Assembly: GCF_900177705.1 (NCBI RefSeq)
Contig: NZ_FXBA01000001.1
Span: 930,001 to 994,000 of the forward strand
Direction: 5' to 3'
DNA length: 64,000 nucleotides
Source: Fibrobacter sp. UWB15
Lineage (GTDB): Bacteria > Fibrobacterota > Fibrobacteria > Fibrobacterales > Fibrobacteraceae
How positions within the stretch are numbered: the first letter of the stretch is position 1; each line of letters starts with the position of its first letter. A program made the translations under genes and the position numbers. The notes below the pieces were generated by a model. That model saw nothing but the letters and a program-made list of their open reading frames with translations, was not told the DNA's origin and did not search any database. This document shows, in pieces, positions 17,260 through 25,876 of the stretch.

Positions 17260-18645
17260 CTAGCCGTTGACCTGCGGAAGCTGAGCGAGGCTCTTGGCGA
17301 TGTCCTCATCCGTCGGTATGTAGTCGGCCATTTCGCCATCGTTGAACTTCTGGTAAGCGACCATGTCGAAGTAACCCGTGCCGGTGAGGCCGAACACGAT
17401 GTTCTTGGCCTGACCGGATTCCTTGCACTTGAGAGCTTCGTCAATCGTCGCGCGGATAGCGTGGCTGGATTCCGGAGCCGGGAGAATGCCTTCGGTCTGG
17501 GCGAAGAGCTTGGCGGCTTCGAACACCTTGGTCTGTTCCACGGACGTTGCGCGCATGAGGCCCTGATCGTAGATTTCGGAGAGGATGCTGCTCATGCCGT
17601 GATAGCGGAGACCGCCGGCGTGGTTTGCAGACGGAATGAAGCTGGAGCCCAGCGTGTACATCTTGGCGAGCGGGCAAACCTTGCCGGTATCGCAGAAGTC
17701 GTAGGCGTACTTGCCGCGAGTGAAGCTCGGACAGCTAGCCGGTTCCACAGCGAGAATATCGTAGTCGGCTTCGCCACGGAGCTTTTCACCGATGAACGGG
17801 CTCACGAGACCGCCGAGGTTAGAGCCACCGCCAGCGCAACCGATAATGAGGTCGGCCTTCACGCCGAGCTTGTCGAGAGCGGCCTTCGTTTCAAGACCGA
17901 TCACAGACTGGTGCAGCAACACCTGGTTCAGCACGGAACCGAGAACGTAGCGGTAACCCGGCTGTTTCACGGCGGCTTCCACGGCTTCAGAAATGGCACA
18001 GCCGAGGCTACCCGTGGTGCCCGGGAATTCGGCGTTGATCTTCTTGCCGATTTCAGTCGTCATGGAAGGCGACGGGGTGACGCTTGCACCGTAGGTGCGC
18101 ATGACTTCGCGGCGGAACGGCTTCTGTTCGTAAGAAACCTTCACCATGTAAACCTGGCAGTCCAGTCCGAAGAAGGCGGTGGACATCGAAAGGGCGGTGC
18201 CCCACTGGCCAGCCCCCGTTTCAGTCGTGACGCCCTTGAGGCCCTGCTTCTTGGCGTAGTAGGCCTGAGCGATAGCGGAGTTGAGCTTGTGGGAGCCCGA
18301 GGTGTTGTTTCCTTCGAACTTGTAGTAGATGTGTGCCGGAGTGCCGAGTGCCTGTTCAAGGAAGTAGGCGCGAACGAGCGGAGAGGGGCGGTACATCTTG
18401 TAGAAAGTGCGGATCTCTTCAGGAATTTCGATGTATGCGGTGTCGTTATCGAGTTCCTGTTTGATGAGTTCATCGCAGAACACCGGCTGCAAGTCTTCGA
18501 ACGTGACCGGCTTGCCGGTTGCCGGATTCAGGAGCGGTGCGGGCTTTTTCTTCATGTCGGCACGGACGTTGTACCATGCTTTCGGGAGTTCGTCTTCTTT
18601 AAGGTAAGTCTTGACCGGACCTTCAATCTTGAGCGAGTTTCTCAT
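17260..18645 (-). CDS. trpB: Tryptophan synthase beta-like enzyme TrpB2
   Basis: 461 residues, a PLP-dependent fold type II enzyme. The PLP lysine is in NNTSGSHKLNSA; ETGAGQWGTALS and the phosphate-binding loop GCAGGGSNLGG are also clear. The length, the N-terminal extension and the substitutions in these blocks match the TrpB2 subfamily rather than TrpB1. It joins indole and serine to make tryptophan, in many species without a TrpA partner. No trp genes are next to it. The ATG at 18645 is chosen over one 26 codons upstream because the protein family begins here. Confidence 0.88.
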   Translation of the reverse strand: MRNSLKIEGPVKTYLKEDELPKAWYNVRADMKKKPAPLLNPATGKPVTFEDLQPVFCDELIKQELDNDTAYIEIPEEIRTFYKMYRPSPLVRAYFLEQALGTPAHIYYKFEGNNTSGSHKLNSAIAQAYYAKKQGLKGVTTETGAGQWGTALSMSTAFFGLDCQVYMVKVSYEQKPFRREVMRTYGASVTPSPSMTTEIGKKINAEFPGTTGSLGCAISEAVEAAVKQPGYRYVLGSVLNQVLLHQSVIGLETKAALDKLGVKADLIIGCAGGGSNLGGLVSPFIGEKLRGEADYDILAVEPASCPSFTRGKYAYDFCDTGKVCPLAKMYTLGSSFIPSANHAGGLRYHGMSSILSEIYDQGLMRATSVEQTKVFEAAKLFAQTEGILPAPESSHAIRATIDEALKCKESGQAKNIVFGLTGTGYFDMVAYQKFNDGEMADYIPTDEDIAKSLAQLPQVNG

Positions 18646-18758
18646 ACTAATTCCTTTTTTGCAGGCGTAAAGCCGATAATAACGGCGTGAAATATAGTAA
18701 TCTGTCGTTTCCGAATTGGCCAAGAATTGCCTTTAGGTGCGAAAAAGGACCTGTGTTA

Positions 18759-18786
18759 TTGACAGAAAAAATTTTTTTAGTAAATT
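18759..18786 (+). promoter_or_regulatory. Promoter TTGACA-N16-TAAATT
   Basis: A -35 TTGACA and a -10 TAAATT with 16-bp spacing. The -10 ends 7 nt before the ATG at 18794, the same geometry as the two TIGR02147 promoters. Confidence 0.5.
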
Positions 18787-18793
18787 GAAAAGT

Positions 18794-18970
18794 ATGGCTA
18801 TCAATCATAACCTATTTACTGGGCAGACGGAACTAGCGGGGGAGGTCCGCGTGTCGCATGCTGGCGAGGGGGCAAAACAGCTCCCGGTCCACAGCGGTAA
18901 AAAATTCATTAGACTCCGCCCGCATTCTCGGAAGCCTAATGCACAAAATAAACAGACCAAAGAAATTTGA
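18794..18970 (+). CDS. Possible small leaderless ORF
   Basis: A 58-residue basic protein (start MAINHNLFTGQTELAGEVRV, end NAQNKQTKEI). I recognise no family. The main support is a consensus-like promoter whose -10 stands 7 nt before the ATG. The last codons run into a direct repeat that recurs 100 bp further on, so the true transcript may be a non-coding RNA that reads the repeats instead. Confidence 0.3.
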   Translation: MAINHNLFTGQTELAGEVRVSHAGEGAKQLPVHSGKKFIRLRPHSRKPNAQNKQTKEI

Positions 18971-19080
18971 GAACTCCAAAAGGTTAGTCAGTCTTTGGTC
19001 TTCCTTCGCTTTGATAACAGCTTAATACCTGTTACCAAAGCTCGGCATAATAAACAGACCAAAGAAGTATGAGAACTCCT
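18943..19080 (+). repeat. Two direct repeats with hairpin potential
   Basis: A segment of about 32 bp (AATAAACAGACCAAAGAA, then TGAGAACTCC) occurs at about 18946-18977 and 19046-19079. Each copy is followed within 50 bp by a sequence able to pair with its CCAAAGAA part (TCTTTGG). The unit could be a structured RNA or a duplicated regulatory site. No gene is evident in 18971-19178. Confidence 0.5.
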
Positions 19081-19178
19081 CATTCTTTGGTTAGCATCGT
19101 TTAAAAAACACATCGGGAAACCGGGGTATTTTTAACAAATTATGAAAAACGCTCGTTGTCAACGTTCGGCAAGAAGGC

Positions 19179-19724
19179 TTACTCTAATAAGAGTTCCTGC
19201 GGGATTGCGCCTTCGATAACGAGGAGACGCCGCTTGAGGTCGAGCCCCAGGGCGTAGCCGACCAGGCTTCCGCCCTTGCCCACCACGCGATGGCAGGGGA
19301 GTATAATCTGTAACGGGTTCGCGCGGAGGGCGGCGCCCACGGCACGCGTGGCGCGGGGCTCTCCAACTGCTTCGGCCACCTGCTGGTAGGTGCGCGTTTC
19401 TCCGTAAGGAATCTCGGCGATGGCTTCCCAGACCTTCTTCTGGAAATCGGTGCCGTACACCTTAAGCGGGAGCGAAAATTCGCGGAGTTTACCCGCTAAA
19501 TACAAATTAAGCTGTTGCACGGCCTTGCGGTAGGCGCGGGCCACCGTCGACGATAAAGTCTGAATCACATCAGGCTCGGCGTAGGCGCAGGCTTGAACCG
19601 AACTTGGCACACCTTCTCCCGTATATCGCAGGCTACACAACTTGGATTTCTCGAACACGAAAGTCCACTGCCCCCACAAATTGCGGTGCGCAATCGTCGT
19701 GAATCTTGAATCCGAGAAGTTCAT
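19179..19724 (-). CDS. ogt: Methylated-DNA-protein-cysteine methyltransferase
   Basis: 182 residues from the ATG at 19724. The C-terminal half holds the full catalytic signature: FQKKVWEAIAEIPYGETRTYQQVAE, RAVGAALRANP, and LPCHRVVGKGGSLVGYALG, in which the Cys accepts the methyl group from O6-methylguanine. The N-terminal half is the usual divergent Ogt domain. It repairs alkylated DNA stoichiometrically. An upstream in-frame ATG (19793) lies beyond a TATATT box that ends 6-7 nt before 19724, so the mRNA may be nearly leaderless. Confidence 0.92.
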   Translation of the reverse strand: MNFSDSRFTTIAHRNLWGQWTFVFEKSKLCSLRYTGEGVPSSVQACAYAEPDVIQTLSSTVARAYRKAVQQLNLYLAGKLREFSLPLKVYGTDFQKKVWEAIAEIPYGETRTYQQVAEAVGEPRATRAVGAALRANPLQIILPCHRVVGKGGSLVGYALGLDLKRRLLVIEGAIPQELLLE

Positions 19725-19880
19725 GGTATGAATATATAATTTGACAGTCATCTGGTTGTCGAAATTGATTGTAAAAAGACAAAAATGGTACAATTCCCTA
19801 AAATTCCCTGTTATACGACTGTTTTTATTTAAACAAAAAACAACATCATTGCCCCATTTTTTGCATTTTTCCTTCTACAC

Positions 19881-19909
19881 TTGTCTTTTGTCGAACAATA
19901 ATGTATATT
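19881..19909 (+). promoter_or_regulatory. Promoter of the type III toxin-antitoxin RNA
   Basis: A -35 TTGTCT (19881-19886), a 17-bp spacer and a -10 TATATT (19904-19909). The expected start site, about 7 bp downstream, coincides with the first RNA repeat at 19917. Confidence 0.65.
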
Positions 19910-19916
19910 TGGTATA

Positions 19917-20018
19917 GACAGGGTGGCAGAGCATCCACCTGAGATAAAAAAGAAAGCTCAAAATGATGACAGGGTGGTAGAGCGACCACCTGAGATAAAA
20001 AAGAAAGCTCATTAGATG
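19917..20018 (+). ncRNA. tenpI: Type III antitoxin RNA, two 51-nt repeats
   Basis: Two tandem 51-nt units (19917-19967 and 19968-20018) differ at only a few positions. In each, GGTGG pairs with CCACC, and the loop GAGC can pair with a GCTC about 25 nt downstream, which makes an H-type pseudoknot. The bases that differ lie mainly in the loop and spacer, and the pairing bases are kept. Tandem pseudoknot repeats ahead of a terminator and a toxin gene are the hallmark of type III systems (ToxIN, CptIN, TenpIN). The toxin cuts the repeat array into single units that bind and inhibit it. Confidence 0.8.
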
Positions 20019-20060
20019 AAGCCGTTTTTATATATCTATATAGAAACGGCTTCTTTTTTT
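20018..20060 (+). terminator. Attenuating terminator between antitoxin RNA and toxin
   Basis: Long stem GAAGCCGTTT/AAACGGCTTC with an AT-rich apex, followed by seven T. In type III loci such a leaky terminator sets the ratio of antitoxin RNA to toxin mRNA. Confidence 0.8.
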
Positions 20061-20082
20061 GTTATGCCCCAAAAAGGAAATT

Positions 20083-20547
20083 ATGAAAAAAGAAAATATG
20101 CCTAAGGTTATGCTGCTTTCACCCTTGTTCTATGAACGGTATGCAGATAATGCCGAAATTCTTGTGAAGAAAAACCGCCCCTATTTGGTGTTGCTTGTGG
20201 AATATCGATCCTTTAGGTTTGCTATTCCATTTAGATCAAATATTCAGCATACGCATGCGTATAAATTTGAAAGTGAAAAATCAAAGCGTACTTCATCGGG
20301 ATTAGATTTTAGCAAAAGTGTTATCATTTTTAATGATGATGAAATCGGTATGCCAGCTCATATTGATTCACGGGAGCATACAGAAGTAATGAAGCGATAT
20401 ATGTTTATAGTTGAAAAGTTTCAAAAGTATATTGACGATTTTATTAATGGTTTGAAAAAGGACCCTTTGCAACCCAAATACAAGTTTTCTTCATTGACCT
20501 ACTATCGTAGTTGGTTGCTGAAAGATGATTGCTTCAATGAAAAATGA
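20083..20547 (+). CDS. tenpN: TenpN/ToxN-like endoribonuclease toxin
   Basis: 154 residues. The blocks NRPYLVLLVEYRSFRFAIPFRSNI and SGLDFSKSVIIFNDDEIG match the compact SH3-like barrel of type III toxins of the TenpN/CptN group, and the C-terminal helix (IVEKFQKYIDDFINGL) fits. The ribosome site AAAAGGAAA lies 8 nt upstream of the ATG. It follows the antitoxin RNA repeats and their terminator, and its stop overlaps a possible ATG of the next frame. The likely role is RNA cleavage that stalls growth, for example on phage infection, when the antitoxin RNA is lost. The subgroup is my reading from motifs. Confidence 0.78.
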   Translation: MKKENMPKVMLLSPLFYERYADNAEILVKKNRPYLVLLVEYRSFRFAIPFRSNIQHTHAYKFESEKSKRTSSGLDFSKSVIIFNDDEIGMPAHIDSREHTEVMKRYMFIVEKFQKYIDDFINGLKKDPLQPKYKFSSLTYYRSWLLKDDCFNEK

Positions 20548-20582
20548 GCGACAGGATACAAGGTTTTACTACATTTCCTAAC

Positions 20583-21998
20583 ATGGAATCTTACTTTTTT
20601 ATCGGTGTAGCAGGCGTAGGCATGAGTGCCATCGCCCAGTATTTGGTTGGCAAGGGTGTTTCTATTAGCGGTTCGGACCGCCAGTTCGGTGCGGCAGAAA
20701 AGCCGCTCGTCATGAGCCAGCTTGAAGAATGTGGCGTCAAGTGCTTTCCGCAGGATGGTTCGGGCGTTGTTGCGGGCCTCTCTGCAGTGGTGGTGAGTAC
20801 CGCCATCGAAGATACGAACCCGGATCTCAAGCGCGCCAAGGAACTGGGAATCCCGGTAATGCACCGTAGCGAAATGCTCGCGAAGATTTCTAAAGAGGCG
20901 AAGACCATCGCCGTTTCGGGCACCAGCGGAAAATCCACCGTGACCGCCATGATTTATCACATTCTGCAATATGCGGGCCTCCAGCCGTCGGTCATGACGG
21001 GGGCGGGCCTCGTGAATTTGCAGAAGGAAGGCAAGATCGGTAACGCCGTGTCCGGTAAGGGTGAATGGCTCGTGGTCGAAGCAGACGAAAGCGACGGAAC
21101 GCTGGTGCGCTACGAACCCGAAATCGGCTTGATTTTGAATGTGGACAAGGACCACAAGGAATTGAGCGAACTCCAGGAAATCTTCCTCAAGTTCAGCCAC
21201 AACATTCTTGATAACGGCAAGATTCTGATTGTAAACGATGCGCACCCGCTGGCCAAGAAGTTCAGCGCCGGTCGCGAATTCGATTTTGGCTTTGAAAATT
21301 ACGTAGGCGTGCAGGGTACGGACTTCAAGTCAGTCGGCACGTCCATTCAGTTCCGCGTGCGTCACCAGGCAGAACTGGTGAAGTTTGTCGTGCCGCTTCC
21401 GGGTAAGCACAATATGGAAAACGCCTTGGCCGCAACGGCCGCCGCTCTCCGCGCAGGAGTCTCGCTGCATACCTGTGCCGATGCCCTTGCGACATTCCCC
21501 GGCGTGTTCCGCCGTCACCAGATTTTAGGGACCTTCAACGGCGTGACTCTGGTGGATGACTTCGCGCATAATCCGGCAAAAATTGCCGCCAGCATTAGAA
21601 GCGCCCAGGACTTTACCGAGGGCCGCGTCATCGCCTGGTTCCAGCCTCACGGCTTTGGCCCCACGCGATTCCTGCGCAAAGACCTTGTGGAATTTATCGC
21701 GAAGACGCTTCGCCCCAAGGACTTTGACGACGACCGTGATAACGACGTGATGTTCTTCAGCGAAATCTACTACGCCGGCGGCACCGTCACCCGCGACATC
21801 AGCGCCGGTGACCTTGCCGATGACCTCCTGCTCAAGGGCTGCGAAGCCATCTACATCGCCGACCGCAACGAATGCGCCGAAAAAATGGTGGAATACGCCC
21901 AGCCCGGCGACACGATTCTGCTGATGGGTGCGCGAGATCCGAGCTTGCAGTCCTTCGCACAACACGTGCAGGAACTCCTCGAAGACGAGACAATGTAA
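20583..21998 (+). CDS. MurC-like UDP-N-acetylmuramate-amino acid ligase
   Basis: 471 residues. N-terminal Rossmann domain FFIGVAGVGMSAIAQYLV, central ATP loop VSGTSGKSTVTAM, the DESDGTLVRY and NVDKDHKEL blocks of the MurC/Mpl group, and the C-terminal domain from GVFRRHQILG to DDFAHNPAKI. MurC adds L-Ala to UDP-MurNAc; the related Mpl adds a recycled tripeptide. The divergent DHKEL (DH motif) and the absence of other mur genes leave both options open. The start at 20583 matches the family; an ATG at 20544 overlaps the toxin stop and is less likely. Confidence 0.78.
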   Translation: MESYFFIGVAGVGMSAIAQYLVGKGVSISGSDRQFGAAEKPLVMSQLEECGVKCFPQDGSGVVAGLSAVVVSTAIEDTNPDLKRAKELGIPVMHRSEMLAKISKEAKTIAVSGTSGKSTVTAMIYHILQYAGLQPSVMTGAGLVNLQKEGKIGNAVSGKGEWLVVEADESDGTLVRYEPEIGLILNVDKDHKELSELQEIFLKFSHNILDNGKILIVNDAHPLAKKFSAGREFDFGFENYVGVQGTDFKSVGTSIQFRVRHQAELVKFVVPLPGKHNMENALAATAAALRAGVSLHTCADALATFPGVFRRHQILGTFNGVTLVDDFAHNPAKIAASIRSAQDFTEGRVIAWFQPHGFGPTRFLRKDLVEFIAKTLRPKDFDDDRDNDVMFFSEIYYAGGTVTRDISAGDLADDLLLKGCEAIYIADRNECAEKMVEYAQPGDTILLMGARDPSLQSFAQHVQELLEDETM

Positions 21999-22006
21999 AA
22001 AACGAG

Positions 22007-22108
22007 CGGTCTCTGTGAGCAACAAAGCCCCAGGCGTTAAGCTGGGGCGGTTGCGAGAGCGAGCGCTCGGGGGACGTACTTAGTATGATTGGGCGCGAGC
22101 GGTCTTAT
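22007..22108 (+). repeat. Dispersed intergenic element, complete copy
   Basis: Begins GTGAGCAACAAA, continues with a GC-rich hairpin (GCCCCAG...CTGGGGC), then GCGAGAGCGAGCG, GGGGACGTACTTAG and GGGCGCGAGCGGTC. Its end overlaps the stop codon of aguA. Other copies are at 35526-35705 (inverse) and 38558-38707 (two). Confidence 0.75.
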
Positions 22109-23130
22109 AGACTTTCATGCTTACTCATGCAATGCAGGCTGCCGCCCTCTTCAATCACGGTGCGGCAGTCCAGCCCGATGACCTTGCGGTCGGGGTACAC
22201 GCTTTCAAAGTAGCGCTTGGCGACAGCGTCGTTCGGCGACTTGTACTTCGGGAAAATGAGCGCCCCGTTTGCATAGATGAAGTTCATGTAACTGGCCGGC
22301 AAAATCTGCCCGTCGTCGAGCTTGCGCTGCGGCGGGAGCGGCAATGTATCGACCTTCGCCGACTTGCCGTAATGGCTCTTGAGCCAGGTTTCGATCAAGT
22401 ACTTCGCTTCGGTCAGAATCACGTTGTTCGGGGAACGCTTGTCTGTTGCTTCGCACATCACGATGCGGTCCTTCGCCACGAAACGCGCCACATTGTCGAT
22501 GTGTCCGTCGGTGTGGTCGCCGTGCAAACCGTGGGGGAGTACCAGCATATCACGGAGCCCGAATGCCTTGCAAAGGGCCTTGACCACTTTCCTGATATCT
22601 TTCGCATCGTTGCGGTTCTTGCCCGTCAGGCAATCCAGTGTGGTAATACCGAGACCGTCGCCGTTGACTTCAATGGCTCCACCTTCAAAAATGTAGGGGA
22701 CACTTACGCCCTTCTTGTATTCGAAAATGTCGGCGATTCGTGCGGGAATTTCGTTGTCATTTTTCCAGGGCGGAAATTTTGCGCCCCAGGCGTTAAAGAC
22801 CGTTTCCGAAACAATCGTTTCTTTCCCTTTTTTCAAGAAGAATGGACCGTAATCGCGAATCCAGATGTCGTCTGTCTTGATGGTAAAGAAACTGGCCGGA
22901 TAGGGGCGGTCGGCAACGGCGATTTTTTCTTCCGTCGTCAAAAAATCCTTTTTAGGAACCAGCACGTTTACGGGCTGAAATTCGCTGATCGTGCGAATTA
23001 AATCAATATAGAACTTGCGGATCATTTCTCCGCGTTCACCGTACCAGTTCTTTTTGTTGTGCGGGAATGCGAGCCAAGTAGCGGCCTGTTCTTCCCATTC
23101 AGCAGGGTATCTTACAGAAGTCTTTGCCAT
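22105..23130 (-). CDS. aguA: Agmatine deiminase
   Basis: 341 residues of the peptidyl-arginine-deiminase fold. IWIRDYGPFF, the catalytic His region HGDHTDGHIDNVARF and the C-terminal nucleophile Cys in EEGGSLHCMS are present. It converts agmatine to N-carbamoylputrescine in the cytosol. The next gene in the pathway, aguB, lies 41 bp upstream on the same strand, so the two form an operon for putrescine synthesis. The stop codon lies in the edge of a dispersed repeat. Confidence 0.93.
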   Translation of the reverse strand: MAKTSVRYPAEWEEQAATWLAFPHNKKNWYGERGEMIRKFYIDLIRTISEFQPVNVLVPKKDFLTTEEKIAVADRPYPASFFTIKTDDIWIRDYGPFFLKKGKETIVSETVFNAWGAKFPPWKNDNEIPARIADIFEYKKGVSVPYIFEGGAIEVNGDGLGITTLDCLTGKNRNDAKDIRKVVKALCKAFGLRDMLVLPHGLHGDHTDGHIDNVARFVAKDRIVMCEATDKRSPNNVILTEAKYLIETWLKSHYGKSAKVDTLPLPPQRKLDDGQILPASYMNFIYANGALIFPKYKSPNDAVAKRYFESVYPDRKVIGLDCRTVIEEGGSLHCMSKHESL

Positions 23131-23171
23131 AAAAGCATCTCTCGTCTTTCGTCTGTAGGGCGAAGCCCGTT

Positions 23172-24038
23172 CTACTTATCGCACCAAATCTTGAGAATGT
23201 CACCGTAAAGGTCTACGCGGCGATCGCGGAAATGCGGCCACCAACGGCGATTTTCTTCGGTTTCCTTGAGGTCGATTTCTACAATGCTTGCACCCAAGAA
23301 ATCGGTATCGCACTTGTGAATCAAGTAGCCATCGGGTGCGGCCACGAAAGACGTTCCCCAGAAGGTAAGTTCGCCTTCGGTGCCGATACGGTTTGCCGAA
23401 AGCACGAAGGTGCGGTTCGCAATGGCGTGCCCACGCATCACCGTGACCCAGCTGTCCTGTTGACGCGGGTAGATTTCTGCAGGTTCGGACTTCATCCAAC
23501 CGATAGCAGTGGGGTAGATCAGAATGTCTGCACCCTTCAGGCTCATGATGCGGGCCGCTTCGGGGAACCACTGGTCCCAGCAAATCAGGACACCGAGTGT
23601 ACCGGCGCTCGTCTTGATGGGTTCAAAACCGGTGTCACCCGGAATGAAGTAGTACTTCTCGTAGAAAGCCGGATCGTCGGGAATGTGGCTCTTGCGGTAA
23701 AGGCCTGCAATCGAACCGTCGCGTTCAAAAACGAAGGCGCTGTTATGGTATATGCCGCGGGCGCGCTTCTCGAAGAACGGGAAAACGATGACCGCGTGGA
23801 TTTCTTTGGCGATTCCCTGCCACTGCCTGACAATCTCGCTATCCTTTTCGATAGCCATGTCAAAAAAGTCGGCGTTTTCCTCGAACGGGAAATACGGCGT
23901 GTGGAACATTTCGGGGAGAACGACCAGGTCGATTCCCTTGCCCTTGAGCGCAAGCGCCTGGTCCACGTACCACTGGTTATTGGTTTGGCTGTTGCCCGTC
24001 CACTTGCCCTGCAGTGTTGCTGTCTTGATTTTGTTCAT
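23172..24038 (-). CDS. aguB: N-carbamoylputrescine amidase
   Basis: 288 residues, nitrilase fold. The catalytic Glu (VVLPEMFHTPYFP), Lys (YRKSHIPD) and Cys (GVLICWDQWFPEAAR) are all present, together with the AguB-typical QDSWVTVMRGHAIAN. It hydrolyses N-carbamoylputrescine to putrescine, CO2 and ammonia. It precedes aguA in the same operon, so the pair carries agmatine to putrescine; an arginine decarboxylase must be elsewhere. Confidence 0.94.
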   Translation of the reverse strand: MNKIKTATLQGKWTGNSQTNNQWYVDQALALKGKGIDLVVLPEMFHTPYFPFEENADFFDMAIEKDSEIVRQWQGIAKEIHAVIVFPFFEKRARGIYHNSAFVFERDGSIAGLYRKSHIPDDPAFYEKYYFIPGDTGFEPIKTSAGTLGVLICWDQWFPEAARIMSLKGADILIYPTAIGWMKSEPAEIYPRQQDSWVTVMRGHAIANRTFVLSANRIGTEGELTFWGTSFVAAPDGYLIHKCDTDFLGASIVEIDLKETEENRRWWPHFRDRRVDLYGDILKIWCDK

Positions 24039-24148
24039 TTTGCAAATCTTTGTTGTTCAGTTTTAGAAACCAATAATCTTCGCTGTTAATGGAACTAGCG
24101 TTAAGGATAGGATCGTTTTCTAAATCGTTCATAATTCAAATATAGAAA

Positions 24149-25681
24149 TTAGCGGAGGGTGTCACGAACAAAACCGTCTTCAGGCGGTTCGCCAAAGACT
24201 TCGAAGGTTCCCGAACCAATCACGGCCCCGTTCTTGTAAGCGATTTCGACGCGGTACTTGCCCGGAGGAGTGTTCTTCTTGCGGGTAAACGTCCTGAATC
24301 CGGATTCACGGCCGCCGTTAATCATCATGCGGCCAGAAGAAATACGGTCCGTAAGCATGTACTTGCCCGTTTTCGGGTCCTGGTAATACCACAAATATTC
24401 AAGTTCGGCCTTGAGCTTTGCCGGCGCATAGACCGATGTCAAGAAGTAGACTTCGCTGCTGTCGACGCGATGCACGCTCGGAATCTTGAGGCCAATCATT
24501 TGCAGCAAGCTCGGGTCATCTACATCGCAGCTATAGCTTGCCTTGTCAAAGTTCTGGCAGGCAATCTTTTGCTTGAGCACCAGCGGTACAGGCGGCACCC
24601 AGTTCATAATGTAAGCCACAATCAAGAAAATGCTGATGAGCGCCGGGGCCACCAGAATAGACTTCTTGCGGTGCGAAATCTTCCAGATAAACAAGCACAA
24701 GCCAAACGAAAGCACCGTGCTAATCAAGAACCAAATGAACCCAATGCGGTGAACCAAGTGCGGAATGGCAAAGTTCATGAACATGGTGCCCAAAAGGCAG
24801 AAGAACGCAAGGCTCACGCCGAAGCTTTCGTATTTTTTCTGCAAAAATTCGTTACCCACAAGTAAAATGGCAAGCAAAATTACCAGCAAGAACGAGGCGA
24901 GCGAGCCGCTACTCTTAAAGTAGCATACCACCAGGGCGCTAAACAGGCCGCCAAAGAAGAATTGCACGGCCCACGTAAAGCGCTGTTTCCAGGTTTCGCT
25001 CCATTCGCGGTCCAAAAAACGGTGGCGCACGACAATCGCATTTTCGGGGATTGCCGTAGATTCGTAACCCACGTTCTTGGCGAACTTGGTGGCAGCCCCC
25101 TTCGCCTTGACAGCGGCATCTTTCGCTTCGATGGCGGCACGGCTTGCCGCTTCTTTGGCTTTTGCAGACGCAAGGGCCGCGGCCTTGGCTGTCGCTTCTT
25201 TCGCTTCCAAGGCGGCGCGGTTGGCGGCCTCTTTGGCGCGGGCGGGTGTTTTTTCTGCGATGAATGCGGCAGCCCTTCTAAAGCGAGATTCTTCGATTTT
25301 TACATCTGGATTTTCAGAAACGGAATCTTCAGAAACAGGTTCTGCGGATTCAGATTTTTCTTCCGCAGGGGAGGGTGCAACCTTTGTCGCCTTCGGTGCG
25401 ACTGCGGCAGGCTTCGGTTTCGCTTGCGCCTTGGCAAGCGCCTGCAAGCGTTCCGTTGTCCAGCCTTCAGGGTGTTCCAATTGCGCCGAAAGCAAGATTA
25501 CCAGAATAAGAGCGCCGGTGTAGTAGGCCAGCAAAATCAGAATATCGGAGCCATAAACCATCTGGCCTAGCGTAATGGAATCCCAAGCAAAACCGCCCAA
25601 AAACGCTATAGCCGGAAAAAACTTCTCTAATTTCTGAACAGCGGGTTTTTCCCGTAACTTTTCAACGAATTGCATACCCAT
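24149..25681 (-). CDS. Membrane protein with DUF2914-like domain
   Basis: 510 residues. Two hydrophobic helices lie near the N-terminus (about 22-65). An Ala/Lys/Glu-rich segment follows (about 80-190, repeated AKEAA units, likely coiled coil). Six or so transmembrane helices lie at about 225-375. The C-terminal domain (about 385-500) runs from VYFLTSVYAP to GKYRVEIAYKNGAVIGSGTFEVF, resembling DUF2914, which occurs in envelope proteins of unknown role. It is monocistronic and divergent from the TIGR02147 gene. Confidence 0.7.
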   Translation of the reverse strand: MGMQFVEKLREKPAVQKLEKFFPAIAFLGGFAWDSITLGQMVYGSDILILLAYYTGALILVILLSAQLEHPEGWTTERLQALAKAQAKPKPAAVAPKATKVAPSPAEEKSESAEPVSEDSVSENPDVKIEESRFRRAAAFIAEKTPARAKEAANRAALEAKEATAKAAALASAKAKEAASRAAIEAKDAAVKAKGAATKFAKNVGYESTAIPENAIVVRHRFLDREWSETWKQRFTWAVQFFFGGLFSALVVCYFKSSGSLASFLLVILLAILLVGNEFLQKKYESFGVSLAFFCLLGTMFMNFAIPHLVHRIGFIWFLISTVLSFGLCLFIWKISHRKKSILVAPALISIFLIVAYIMNWVPPVPLVLKQKIACQNFDKASYSCDVDDPSLLQMIGLKIPSVHRVDSSEVYFLTSVYAPAKLKAELEYLWYYQDPKTGKYMLTDRISSGRMMINGGRESGFRTFTRKKNTPPGKYRVEIAYKNGAVIGSGTFEVFGEPPEDGFVRDTLR

Positions 25682-25840
25682 AAAATAAAAAATTCCCTTG
25701 TCGTCTTTGTGATCGCATACAACGATTGTCTCGTTTTGGGTTTTATAGCACAGTCTGTACTATATAGAAAAAAAACTCGTTTTGAAACAACATTTTTTGT
25801 TGATTTTTGATAAAAAAGTGAATATTTGTACTATAAAACA

Positions 25841-25869
25841 TTGACATCCAATTTTCGCGGATATATATT
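25841..25869 (+). promoter_or_regulatory. Leaderless promoter of TIGR02147 gene
   Basis: TTGACA, 17-bp spacer, TATATT; the -10 ends exactly 7 nt before the ATG at 25877. Transcription is expected to begin at or next to the start codon. Confidence 0.7.
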
Positions 25870-25876
25870 TGATAGT

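Noticed and set aside
17461-18690. A 409-codon plus-strand frame opposite trpB
   Set aside because: It is the antisense shadow of a clear TrpB2 gene; composition is His/Arg/Val-rich and no motif is seen.
18946-19079. The two 32-bp direct repeats as a CRISPR remnant
   Set aside because: Only two copies, with a spacer near 70 bp and imperfect repeats; there are no cas genes nearby.
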